From positions 1 through 23,570 of IMG/VR virus record IMGVR_UViG_3300025577_000064: 23,570 bases of DNA; one strand, given 5' to 3'. This DNA is from a virus. The notes under the pieces were generated by a model. That model saw only the letters and a list, made by a program, of their open reading frames with translations. It did no database searches and was not told where the DNA came from. How positions within the stretch are numbered: position 1 is the stretch's first letter; every line of letters starts with the position of its first letter. Made by a program: the position numbers and the translations under genes. Positions 14,750 through 22,716 of this stretch are shown in pieces.

Positions 14750-15198
14750 TAATATAAATCTTTTTGTTTTCTTGCACTCGTCATAGTTGAGTTTTTAAAT
14801 ATTGATTTAACTTGGTCAAGTTGAGAAGCTCTTATTGCTTTTATATAATCTGCTTTTTGACCTTTTTCTTCTCGTTTAAGTTGAGTGTTAATCATATTGG
14901 TAAACTTTTTAAATATTGCTTCAAATCTATTTTGATAACCACCTAATCTTTTTTGACCGATTACTGCAGTATTGATATCTGCAACTAAAGCACTTAAATC
15001 CAATCTTCTTTTATTTGGTTTCTTATTATCATAAAATTTTCCATAAGTCAATAGTTCTGTAATTTCTTTATATACTTTAAGGATTGCGTCAACTTCTTCA
15101 ATTGCGTATCCGTGTGCAGAACTTTTACTATGGTCAATAAATCCTCTTCTTAACTGATTTGGAAAACCTGCTTCTAATAAACTTTTTAACTTAATCAC
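14749..15198 (-). CDS. Head-associated 149-aa protein with prohead-protease-type leader
   Basis: A 149-residue protein starting MIKLKSLLE|AG, one of the best matches in the cluster to a T4 capsid-targeting leader (hydrophobic-x-Glu, then Ala-Gly). The remainder is basic and helical, for example FIDHSKSSAHGYAIEEVDAI, RFEAIFKKFTNMINTQLKRE and a C-terminal Lys-rich tail. The start is GTG, overlapping the upstream TGA stop as GTGA, so translation is probably coupled. The stop overlaps the polyprotein start as TAATG. No domain is recognised; a packaged internal protein is inferred from the leader and context. Confidence 0.65.
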   Translation of the reverse strand: MIKLKSLLEAGFPNQLRRGFIDHSKSSAHGYAIEEVDAILKVYKEITELLTYGKFYDNKKPNKRRLDLSALVADINTAVIGQKRLGGYQNRFEAIFKKFTNMINTQLKREEKGQKADYIKAIRASQLDQVKSIFKNSTMTSARKQKDLY

Positions 15199-15950
15199 TT
15201 GTTATACCTTGTTGTGATTTTTGATAATTCTTTTAAATTTTCATCTGATTTTTCTTTAATATCAATACCAACATTCATTCCGTCTTCGTCAAAAGCATCT
15301 TGATAGTAGAAGTCTTCTATTTCATCTGCGTCCATTTCTTCACCATCAGCGTTAAACATTTTTCCGTCTTTTATTTTGACTCCGTCTAAATCATAATCAC
15401 CTTTAAGGTTTTTGACATCATCTGCAAATTGTTGTGGGCCTGATGATTTAATTTTTCCATCTTTGATTTTAGTTGCTAATTCTGGTTTATCTTTAGGTTT
15501 ATCACTTACCGCATCAACGATATCGTTTGATAGTTTTTCACCTTCTTCTTTATACTTATCTATTTCTTTTTGATATTCAGCTTCTGATTTACCTTTTGAT
15601 GATGGAACATTATCTCCATAAGTATCAATTTTCTTTTTCAAATCTGAATGGTCTCCACCAATATCATCTAATGCTTGATTAATCAATGGGCCGTCTTTAT
15701 ATGGATTTAATCCACCATCTTTTAAACCTTTTGTTAGTGTATCTGCTGTTTTATTTCCTTTAGGTTTCGTATTTTTTTTAGGGTCATCTATGACTTTATC
15801 TTTACCGGCTACTTTAACAACCGTACCTGGTCTCATCTTGTGCTTTTTCTTGTATGCTGCAAAATCCTCTGGTGTTTTGAATTCTAATTCATTGATGTTA
15901 CGATTTCCGTATCTTGTTGATATTTCTGATAATATTTTTAAATCTTTCAT
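15195..15950 (-). CDS. Acidic/Lys-rich head-associated protein with leader-like sequence at both ends
   Basis: A 251-residue, highly charged protein rich in Lys, Asp and Gly, probably extended or partly disordered. The N-terminus KDLKILSEISTRYGN contains a leader-type site LSE|IS, with a second candidate NINE|LE at residue 22. The C-terminus ENLKELSKITTRYNK is a degenerate copy of the N-terminal segment in which the cleavable Glu is Lys. Residues about 24-55 (FKTPEDFAAYKKKHKMRPGT followed by VVKVAGK) look like a small motif seen in other phage structural proteins. The gene starts with TAATG overlap at the gp21 stop and ends with GTGA overlap at the next gene. Being next to the protease, it may be a core/scaffold component; the function is otherwise unknown. 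Confidence 0.62.
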   Translation of the reverse strand: MKDLKILSEISTRYGNRNINELEFKTPEDFAAYKKKHKMRPGTVVKVAGKDKVIDDPKKNTKPKGNKTADTLTKGLKDGGLNPYKDGPLINQALDDIGGDHSDLKKKIDTYGDNVPSSKGKSEAEYQKEIDKYKEEGEKLSNDIVDAVSDKPKDKPELATKIKDGKIKSSGPQQFADDVKNLKGDYDLDGVKIKDGKMFNADGEEMDADEIEDFYYQDAFDEDGMNVGIDIKEKSDENLKELSKITTRYNK

Positions 15951-16564
15951 TACTCACCCCTTATGATATGGTTGATTATATCTTCTGCTTTACAATACTC
16001 TCCACAAGTTCTACCTTGTTGTGGTTCTACGGATTCATTCATTGGATGTAGAAATGCTCCGTGAGTTGATGGATTAGAAACAAAATCAAAAGCGATTAAC
16101 TCAAAGTCATCTCCTACTTTTGAAACGGTATCTCCGTTGGATTCTCTAACCATTTCAACACTACCTAATCCTCGTGAACTGATACCTAATTTGATACCAT
16201 TCTTAAATAATTCTCTTAAAATATTACCACTTGGTGTTGTTAAGATTTCACAAGTTCCAACCAAATTGTCTCCTTCGAAATGCATTTCAGTAACATTGTG
16301 AGAAACATTTTGTAAATTAACAACTGAACTATCTGGGTGGTCTAATTCACCTAATGCTCTTTTTTGTTTTACAAAATTCTCATCATACTTTTTTGACTCT
16401 CTCATCAAAATTTCTCTCGGATATACTCTTCCGTTTTGGTTTTTTGCTTCTGCTCTTTGTAATACACCTTTAACAACTAACTTTCCGTTGTTTTCTTTCA
16501 TCGCCTCATTTATCTGAGTCGGTGTTATTTCAAATGGTATATAATCTACGATAACTTGTTTCAT
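15950..16564 (-). CDS. 21: Prohead core protease (gp21-like)
   Basis: A 204-residue homologue of T4 gp21 (212 aa), the serine protease that matures the prohead by cutting capsid, scaffold and internal proteins after hydrophobic-x-Glu. Matching blocks are GRVYPREIL (45-53), RALGELDHPDSS (69-80; catalytic-type His76, T4 has QALGELNHPP) and GISSRGLGS (127-135; nucleophile Ser129 or Ser130, T4 has GVSSRGLGS). QINE|A near the N-terminus (Glu20) and PMNE near the C-terminus (Glu177) are plausible self-processing sites. I chose ATG at 16564 (MKQVIVDYIPFE), which follows the upstream stop by a base and has AAGGA upstream; ATG at 16588 would overlap more. It heads the run of genes whose leaders carry its type of cleavage site. 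Confidence 0.93.
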   Translation of the reverse strand: MKQVIVDYIPFEITPTQINEAMKENNGKLVVKGVLQRAEAKNQNGRVYPREILMRESKKYDENFVKQKRALGELDHPDSSVVNLQNVSHNVTEMHFEGDNLVGTCEILTTPSGNILRELFKNGIKLGISSRGLGSVEMVRESNGDTVSKVGDDFELIAFDFVSNPSTHGAFLHPMNESVEPQQGRTCGEYCKAEDIINHIIRGE

Positions 16565-16565
16565 T

Positions 16566-16913
16566 TTATAAAAATCCTTTTTTCTCATCTGAATATTTTT
16601 TGTAATATCTGTCTAATTGTCTAAGTGCCATTCTATCACCTTCTGATTTACCCCTAATTGCAGCCATAACCATTTGTTTGTCCGACAAATCACCATCTTT
16701 CATTATGAAAAGTAAATCCTCTGCTTTAAATGGTCTACCTGGTTTGTCATACTTGTTGATAAAATCTACTACTTGTTTGGGTGTAAGTGGTGGATTAGAG
16801 AACCCGCTAATTCTCGCATTCTTTACTAAAGTTTTAACATCTGAGTCTGAAGTTCTAGCTCTCTCAGTTAATTTACCAAAATATCTTTCGTATTGTTCTT
16901 TTAAATTTTTCAT
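16566..16913 (-). CDS. Small head-associated protein with leader, paralogous to the 9232-9576 product
   Basis: A 115-residue protein starting MKNLKEQYERYFGKLTE|RA, a longer version of the cluster's leader with a candidate gp21 cut after Glu17. ATG at 16913 overlaps the upstream stop as TAATG, which is why I prefer it to the upstream in-frame ATG at 16994. The mature part carries KQVVDFINKYDKPGRPFKAE and ends MAAIRGKSEGDRMALRQLDR plus a basic tail. This C-terminal region resembles the product of 9232-9576 (VANFLKKHKLDADDLLDVIE, AAMKGNRKALRQLDD). It lies directly before the protease gene, the place of core proteins in T4. The exact role is unknown. Confidence 0.65.
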   Translation of the reverse strand: MKNLKEQYERYFGKLTERARTSDSDVKTLVKNARISGFSNPPLTPKQVVDFINKYDKPGRPFKAEDLLFIMKDGDLSDKQMVMAAIRGKSEGDRMALRQLDRYYKKYSDEKKGFL

Positions 16914-17953
16914 TATTTTAAATTTCCTACTTTGTTTGCCATCTTGACTAATCTTTCTGAAATCTTGGTCAATGCTTTGTGTGTATTTTTCCAATAGTCT
17001 TCTGACTTTATTTTTAATTCTGTTTTTAATTTAAGATTCATCTTTACGGTTCTGTCTAATTCGTTTAATGCGTCTCTGATTTCTCTCATTGAACGACCAA
17101 TTTTTTGTTTTGGTGTTAGGGATTCGTCGTTTCTATATTCGTGATAACGACCCTCACCTAACATTTGTTTTGTTTTTAAAAATTGTGCAAGTTTTCCTAT
17201 TTCTTTTTTAGATGTTAGGATAGTTTCATAATACTCGTTGTATTCTCTATCTACAAGTGTTTTATCGCCCATTTTAGCAATCTTGAAATAATCTTTTTGA
17301 AGTTTCTCTAAATTTTTATGAAGTTTTTGTAATGCACTAACTTCTTGTTTAGTAACTTCATTTACTGGTTTGTATCCACCGGCAGTCGCTATTTTTTTTC
17401 TTTTCTTTTTATCTTTTTTTCTACCACCACTAAATGCCATTGGTGTGAAGTAATGACCTGGTCCACCTGGATAAGTTCCAGCTGTTCCTGTTGTTGATAC
17501 TTCGTCTACTTCTCTTTTGTGTCTTTTGACGATTTCCATAACGTGCATTTTGATAAAGTTTGTATCTCTTTCAAAATCCTCACCAATCATTTCTGCAACT
17601 CTACCTAATTGAAACGATATAATATTTGTTAATTCAATTCCGTGTTCAACTGGGTCGTGGTCTACTTCTTCACCATTAACGACTTGTTTTTCCATTTCAA
17701 AGATGTGGTCCAACTCTTTTGCTGAACTAATGACTAATTCTTTTGCTTCATCATTGAGTTCTTTTTCCATTAATTTATTGTAAAGAATAACTGCGGACTT
17801 GCAGATATCAAAATGTTTGGTTTGAAATCCTAAGATATCAATGTTTTCACCACCACCGAAATGTTCTGGTTTGTTATCTTGTTCGTTTAATTCTCGTAAA
17901 ACAAGATGACGAATAGCTTCTTTTAATTTACTTACTTTGACGCGTCTGGACAT
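16913..17953 (-). CDS. Probable prohead core/internal protein, 346 aa, helical
   Basis: A 346-residue, highly charged, mainly helical protein. Residues 1-24 look like a leader: basic, with SKLKEAIRHLVLRELNE|Q, an LNE site as in the downstream cluster. The middle holds a Gly/Pro-rich region (TGTAGTYPGGPGHYFTPMAF, about 153-172) followed by a Lys cluster and another candidate site KPVNE|V (about 199). The C-terminal half is coiled-coil-like, with many Lys and Leu. It lies between portal and prohead protease, where T4 has core genes 67 and 68, but I see no direct similarity to those. The start has AAGGA upstream and overlaps the previous gene by 26 nt. Confidence 0.6.
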   Translation of the reverse strand: MSRRVKVSKLKEAIRHLVLRELNEQDNKPEHFGGGENIDILGFQTKHFDICKSAVILYNKLMEKELNDEAKELVISSAKELDHIFEMEKQVVNGEEVDHDPVEHGIELTNIISFQLGRVAEMIGEDFERDTNFIKMHVMEIVKRHKREVDEVSTTGTAGTYPGGPGHYFTPMAFSGGRKKDKKKRKKIATAGGYKPVNEVTKQEVSALQKLHKNLEKLQKDYFKIAKMGDKTLVDREYNEYYETILTSKKEIGKLAQFLKTKQMLGEGRYHEYRNDESLTPKQKIGRSMREIRDALNELDRTVKMNLKLKTELKIKSEDYWKNTHKALTKISERLVKMANKVGNLK

Positions 17954-18806
17954 TTTTGATTTCCTTAATTAGTTCGTAATATCTCATCAATGCAACCACG
18001 TGTTTGTCTTTCACGATTTTTCCTTTTGTAGCGGTGTCTGTGTAGTCAATCGCTTCTGATAATTTAATCTTTGTAATTTTATCATTGACTTTTGGTAGTA
18101 AGTTTGTTAGAGCTTTTTTGATTTTTACTACTTCATTATCGATAAATTCTTTTAATGAATTTGTATTGGATACATTATTGATATATTCTTTCAATAAGTT
18201 CTTTTGACTTTCATTTAAAGATTTATACTTAGAATTAAACTTATCAACTAATAACTGATAACTCAATAATCTTAAATCTTTATCTTGTTCTTTATAGGTT
18301 TCAGTAATCTTATTAGATTTATATACTTTTTTACCACTACTGACAATATGCTCAGTTATAGTTATTACTGAATTGGTTTTTTGAACTGGTCCAAAATCTT
18401 CTTTGCCGGTTTCTGTACCGAACACTTTATATATTGAAGCCATAATTTTAAAATTAGGTATTCTCGTATTAAAGAACTCTTTTATATCATAATTCTCTTT
18501 AATTGTTTTAATTAAATTGTACTTTTCGTTATTTAATCTACGATTAGACAATTTTCTACGACTTTTAATCACTGCTTCAACTAATGTTGCGGCATGCGAA
18601 TCATTTTTGTACTTCTTTTCTAATAATACTTGATAAAGTGCGTATTCTTTACCTAATTCGGTGTTCTTATTAAAGAATTCTTTAAAAATCTTTACCGATT
18701 TAGGACTATTTGAATCATTAATCACGTCAGCCGTTATTTGACGAGACAACAATTCATAAAGAATAGCAGTGTTCTTTATCTTGTTATGTTTAACATTTAA
18801 AGACAT
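17928..18806 (-). CDS. Conserved-looking helical protein of unknown function downstream of the portal
   Basis: A 292-residue protein starting MSLNVKHNKIKNTAILYELL. It is Lys/Asn-rich and largely helical, with no signal peptide, membrane span or catalytic motif. Unlike the following genes it has no clear leader with a hydrophobic-x-Glu site. TTGGAG precedes the ATG, and a 64-nt gap with a candidate promoter element separates it from the portal gene. Its 3' end overlaps the next gene by 26 nt. Position between portal and protease suggests a head-assembly role (core or scaffold chaperone), but this is inference only. Confidence 0.55.
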   Translation of the reverse strand: MSLNVKHNKIKNTAILYELLSRQITADVINDSNSPKSVKIFKEFFNKNTELGKEYALYQVLLEKKYKNDSHAATLVEAVIKSRRKLSNRRLNNEKYNLIKTIKENYDIKEFFNTRIPNFKIMASIYKVFGTETGKEDFGPVQKTNSVITITEHIVSSGKKVYKSNKITETYKEQDKDLRLLSYQLLVDKFNSKYKSLNESQKNLLKEYINNVSNTNSLKEFIDNEVVKIKKALTNLLPKVNDKITKIKLSEAIDYTDTATKGKIVKDKHVVALMRYYELIKEIKNVQTRQSK

Positions 18807-18839
18807 TTGAGCTCCAACTATTTTTTACTTTTTATCAAT

Positions 18840-18848
18840 AATAAATAT
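18840..18848 (-). promoter_or_regulatory. Candidate phage promoter element after the portal gene
   Basis: The minus strand reads ATATTTATT followed by ATTG, 33 nt before the ATG of the 292-aa gene. It belongs to the ATAYTTATW set. It would drive the long transcript covering the core, protease and internal-protein genes. Confidence 0.35.
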
Positions 18849-18870
18849 AAAACTTTCAAGAAATCGGTTA

Positions 18871-20730
18871 TTATTCCTTACCTTTTTCTTCTTTATATTC
18901 ATTATACTCTTTTTCTAATTCATCTACTTTTTTAGTTTCATTAATTATATCTTTTGACTTTTTACCCATTGTGTTTTTCAAAGCATCAAAGTGTGCTAAT
19001 GCAAGTGGTCTACGATTCTTCGTTTGCTTCCCTAATGGGTCACGACCTCTTGCTCCACTATCTTTGAATGGTTTGTTCATTTCCTGTGGTCTACCACCTT
19101 GTTCATCTTCTGGTCTTTCATCTTCTCCACTATCAAATGGGTCAAATATAGAACCTGCTGCTGTATCGGGTGGTGTTGCAGTATCATCTGCACCGATACC
19201 AACGGCTGCCATATCACTTGGTGTTCCAATTGACTCTCCTGAAGACATTGGGTCATTACCTTCCATTTCAATCTGTGAGTGTCTGAATTTCTGTTTTTGG
19301 TCTTCAATGATTTGATTTTCAATTTCTACTTTTTGTTTATCTGAGAAATTAAATATGTTATCATATACCCACTCATAAGGTAAAATTTTATCTTGTATCA
19401 TATCACGAGCTAAACTTACCTTCTGTCCAAACAATTCAATCTTCTCTTGTTCATACATTGTTGAAGGACTTGCTAACTCCAATTCAAAGTTTACTAAGTC
19501 TGCGTCCGTATATCCTTGTGAATACAAGTGAACAACTGCGATTTTTGTTAACTCGGATACGATAATTCTTTGTATTCTTTCTATGGTTCTGGCAAATCTT
19601 ACATCTTCTGCTGCTAATGTTGCTTTACCACCGACATTTTCATCAAACCCTAAGAATGCTTTCGGAACTCTTAGTGATGCTAATAATTTGTTTTTCAAAT
19701 ATTCAATGTCTTCGGTTGAATCATAATCAATACCACTCAACTCACTTATTTCAGTTCCACTATCTCCACCACGAACTGGCATAAAGAAGTCTTCTGTTAA
19801 GTTTTGCATATTATATTTCAAATTATACTCACCCGTTGACTCATCCATAATAGGTGTTTTCTTCATCTTGTTGATGATTCTTTGCATATAATTGTCAACT
19901 TCTGCTGGTGGTATATTTCCGATATCAATTTTGAATACTCGTTTAGAAGGTGCTCTCATAATTCTGTGAATCAACATAGCGTCTTCCATTAAAGTTAATT
20001 GTTTCCAAATCTTTCTTGTAGACTCCACCATAGATTTTCCGTAAGGTAAGAAATTACTATCGTTTGCTAATCTGAAGTGTGCTATTTGGAAGTTTTCAAA
20101 TTCTATTTTTCCTTTATTTGACTTTTGACCAAAGTAAGGATGTGCTCCTTCAATACTTTCTAAATAAAACTTAGTATAGTAAGGATTTTCTGGGTCTTCT
20201 CCCTCTGCTCTTATGACTTCATAAGGTGACAATGGAACTACATTTGTAATCCCGTATTTTTCACTAATGTCTAAGTGTAAAAAGAAGTCTCCGTACTTAA
20301 CCATATTACGAACCCAAGGCCATAAATTGAACTCAATGTTCATAATGTCATAAAATAAATTGTTTAAAATTTCTTTAATGTTTTCATTGTCAGTTTTGAT
20401 ATCTATGACTTGTCCGTATTCACCTTTCATAGTTGATTCGTCTGAATATATGTCCAATGCACTTGATATGATTGGGTCGGAATCCATTGATTCATAATCT
20501 TTAAATAATGCTAACCTTGCCGCCATCACTTGATGAACGGTAGAATAACCTGTTCCGACTAAATCTAAGTTAGTATGTAGTTTAGAATATCTATCAACCA
20601 AGTGTGACTTTACTTGTTTTTGTACTTGGTCTGTATCGGCTATCTTTAATTTCTTACCACCGACATTCCTTACAATTACATTTGTACTGAATAATCGTTG
20701 TAGTCTTCCGAATAATGATTTATCTGCCAT
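18871..20730 (-). CDS. 20: Portal vertex protein (gp20-like)
   Basis: A 619-residue T4-type portal protein, the dodecameric ring at the head vertex through which DNA is packaged and ejected. Typical segments are MADKSLFGRLQRLFSTN at the start, the block around SALDIYSDESTMKGEYGQVI (about 87-106), SKRVFKIDIGNIPPAEVDNY (about 268-287), the SGIDYDSTEDIEYLKNKLLA region and RVPKAFLGFDE with the following GGKATLAAED (about 363-385). T4 gp20 is 524 residues; the extra length is a C-terminal, Pro/Gly/acidic then Lys-rich tail from about 500 on. It follows the terminase gene after 13 nt, with GAGGT before the ATG, in contrast to T4 where genes 18 and 19 lie between 17 and 20. Confidence 0.93.
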   Translation of the reverse strand: MADKSLFGRLQRLFSTNVIVRNVGGKKLKIADTDQVQKQVKSHLVDRYSKLHTNLDLVGTGYSTVHQVMAARLALFKDYESMDSDPIISSALDIYSDESTMKGEYGQVIDIKTDNENIKEILNNLFYDIMNIEFNLWPWVRNMVKYGDFFLHLDISEKYGITNVVPLSPYEVIRAEGEDPENPYYTKFYLESIEGAHPYFGQKSNKGKIEFENFQIAHFRLANDSNFLPYGKSMVESTRKIWKQLTLMEDAMLIHRIMRAPSKRVFKIDIGNIPPAEVDNYMQRIINKMKKTPIMDESTGEYNLKYNMQNLTEDFFMPVRGGDSGTEISELSGIDYDSTEDIEYLKNKLLASLRVPKAFLGFDENVGGKATLAAEDVRFARTIERIQRIIVSELTKIAVVHLYSQGYTDADLVNFELELASPSTMYEQEKIELFGQKVSLARDMIQDKILPYEWVYDNIFNFSDKQKVEIENQIIEDQKQKFRHSQIEMEGNDPMSSGESIGTPSDMAAVGIGADDTATPPDTAAGSIFDPFDSGEDERPEDEQGGRPQEMNKPFKDSGARGRDPLGKQTKNRRPLALAHFDALKNTMGKKSKDIINETKKVDELEKEYNEYKEEKGKE

Positions 20731-20743
20731 TTTTTACCTCACT

Positions 20744-22315
20744 TTATAAGAGCCAGTCTAAGGACTCTTTTTCTTTACCTGTTTCCCACTCCCAACTATC
20801 GTTTTTATTAACGTCATCATTGGTGTATAAACCTTCATTGTCCATCATTTTAGACAATGTCTTTCTTGTTAATTCCACACCTTGTGTTCGTAATCTTAAT
20901 GCTGTATCACGAACCCAAAGTCCAATAGCAAAAGACATTACAAGGTCATCATTGTATCCTCGCATTGCTTCTGCTCTGTTATTTATGTAGACAAAAGTTT
21001 GTAGTTCATCAATCAAACGATTACTACGAACCACTACACTTTCCTCTCTAAAAAATTCTTCTAACTTACTAATAATTAGTGGTCTGGTCTTAGAAGTCGT
21101 TGAAAAACCAGCAACCATTTTCCTTTCTTCACTATAATGTTTGTTCGTCACTTGGTGTTGAACATCAACATATTGTAAGTCTTTACTTGTATAAAATAGA
21201 TTAGGATAATCCCTATCTATAATTTGTTGTATTGTTGCCCAACCAATATTATTGTTCTCTACTATAAGTAGAGCATCATTATATTCTGTTGCTACGGAAA
21301 CCAACATATTTCCAAAATCTTTAGTATTTATTCTACCTTTGTATTCTGCTACCTGAGTTAAACTTTCCAATTCAATAATGTGAAAAGCAGAATAGTCTGC
21401 ACTATCTCCACGACCAACATCAGCGCATACAATATAATCTTTGTTGTAATTTGCTGATTCCCAAACCCACATATTACTATCGATACCTCGTTTTTCTAAT
21501 GGGTCTTTACAATGATTTTTTCTCAAATTTTCCAATAGTGTTGCGTCAATCACACCAGTACCAGAAGTTAAGAAGTCACAATCACACTCTTGTGCTGCAC
21601 TTCCAATTCCAAGTAAAGTATCTTGTTCTTTTCTCCAATTTTCTTCTCTGTCGGGGTGTACGGTCCAATGCAATTTAATTGGATTGAATAATCCTCTACC
21701 TTCTTCGGCCTCTACCCAAGTTTTATGGAACCAATTACCCACACCATTAGGTGTTGATAATGCAATACATTGACCACCAGTTGTTAAAGTGGATTGAGCT
21801 GCTGTCCATATATCATCAATTTTATCAATGAATGCTGCCTCATCTAATATCAATAATGATAGAGCTTCTGAACGAGCTGCTTCTGGACCTGATGATACTG
21901 CTTTAATCTGTGAACCATTACGATATCTCAGATTTAATTTGTTATCTTCCACACATCTTTGTTTCAACCAACTCGGTAGATTTGCGTGCATAACACGAAC
22001 TTTCGTTACCAAGTTTTTTGCTACTTCTTGTTTGGTTGCAATTACCAAGATGTTTTTATCTTGTTGGAAAGTCATCATCCACAAACTATATCCAGCTGTT
22101 AATGTTGAAATACCTAACTGACGAGCTTTCAGAATAACATTCATACGATGCTCTTGGAATTCTTTGACTACTTTATCTTGAAAGTCATACAATTCAAAGG
22201 GAATTTTTCCTCGTATCGGGTGTTGTATCATACAATACTTTTGCATAAAATATGCAGGGTCTTGTGCACATTTCACATACTCTTGTTTGATTACTTCTTT
22301 TATTTGCTCTGCCAT
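20744..22315 (-). CDS. 17: Terminase large subunit (gp17-like)
   Basis: A 523-residue packaging motor with both expected domains. The N-terminal ATPase has a Walker A-type KARQLGIST (63-71; T4 has SRQLGKTT), Walker B LLILDEA (154-160, Asp158 and Glu159) and coupling motif ALSTPNG (185-191). The C-terminal nuclease has the three acidic positions in CADVGRGD (Asp299), IVENNN (Glu353) and YNDDLVM (Asp456/457). It pumps DNA into the prohead through the portal and cuts concatemers. It is somewhat shorter than T4 gp17 (610 aa). Its ATG overlaps the upstream stop as TAATG, and the portal gene follows directly. No small terminase subunit is recognised in the window. Confidence 0.95.
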   Translation of the reverse strand: MAEQIKEVIKQEYVKCAQDPAYFMQKYCMIQHPIRGKIPFELYDFQDKVVKEFQEHRMNVILKARQLGISTLTAGYSLWMMTFQQDKNILVIATKQEVAKNLVTKVRVMHANLPSWLKQRCVEDNKLNLRYRNGSQIKAVSSGPEAARSEALSLLILDEAAFIDKIDDIWTAAQSTLTTGGQCIALSTPNGVGNWFHKTWVEAEEGRGLFNPIKLHWTVHPDREENWRKEQDTLLGIGSAAQECDCDFLTSGTGVIDATLLENLRKNHCKDPLEKRGIDSNMWVWESANYNKDYIVCADVGRGDSADYSAFHIIELESLTQVAEYKGRINTKDFGNMLVSVATEYNDALLIVENNNIGWATIQQIIDRDYPNLFYTSKDLQYVDVQHQVTNKHYSEERKMVAGFSTTSKTRPLIISKLEEFFREESVVVRSNRLIDELQTFVYINNRAEAMRGYNDDLVMSFAIGLWVRDTALRLRTQGVELTRKTLSKMMDNEGLYTNDDVNKNDSWEWETGKEKESLDWLL

Positions 22316-22701
22316 TAATCTACTATCTGACCTGCTAATTTAACTGATGTAGCAGTCAATGCTACTCCAAATGTAAAGTATAACCACTTATTCTCATACC
22401 ATTTAGGTTGGACAAGTTTTACTTTTTGTTCAAGTAGTTTATTAGTGTCTTTTAGTAAAGTAAGTTGTGTTGTTTTGTTTGCTATCAACATAGAATCTAT
22501 TACTGCGGTTGCTTCCAATCTCTTTACCATAGCTTCATAATCTTCAACTAACGATACATTTAAACTATCTTTTAGTTCCAATTCTTTAATTGCATTGGTA
22601 AATCCCAATACTTGTTCTTCTGTGAAAGAATAAGTCTTAGGTTCTTGGATATCTTGTGCGAACAAAAGTCCTACGAATAATATGTATATAATATATCTCA
22701 T
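22315..22701 (-). CDS. Small exported/membrane coiled-coil protein upstream of the terminase
   Basis: A 128-residue protein with an N-terminal hydrophobic signal-like segment (MRYIIYILFVGLLFAQ, plausible cut near Ala15), a helical/coiled-coil middle (about 25-95) and a C-terminal hydrophobic stretch WLYFTFGVALTATSVKLAG that could cross the membrane. This topology (secreted start, periplasmic coiled coil, C-terminal anchor) recalls one-component spanins that fuse the two membranes at lysis, but there is no lipobox cysteine, so that is only a possibility. The ATG follows the ATAYTTATW element by 3 nt and has no clear ribosome binding site. Confidence 0.5.
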   Translation of the reverse strand: MRYIIYILFVGLLFAQDIQEPKTYSFTEEQVLGFTNAIKELELKDSLNVSLVEDYEAMVKRLEATAVIDSMLIANKTTQLTLLKDTNKLLEQKVKLVQPKWYENKWLYFTFGVALTATSVKLAGQIVD

Positions 22702-22704
22702 ATA

Positions 22705-22713
22705 TATAAATAT
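22705..22713 (-). promoter_or_regulatory. Candidate phage promoter element before the membrane protein gene
   Basis: The minus strand reads ATATTTATA inside an alternating AT stretch, 3 nt before the ATG of the 128-aa gene. It belongs to the ATAYTTATW set. As a promoter it would give an almost leaderless message, so its function here is the least certain of the set. Confidence 0.25.
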
Positions 22714-22716
22714 ATA

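Noticed and set aside
16565-16588. ATG at 16588 as the gp21 start
   Set aside because: It would overlap the upstream gene by 23 nt, and the better start at 16564 has AAGGA upstream and gives the usual N-terminus of this protease type.
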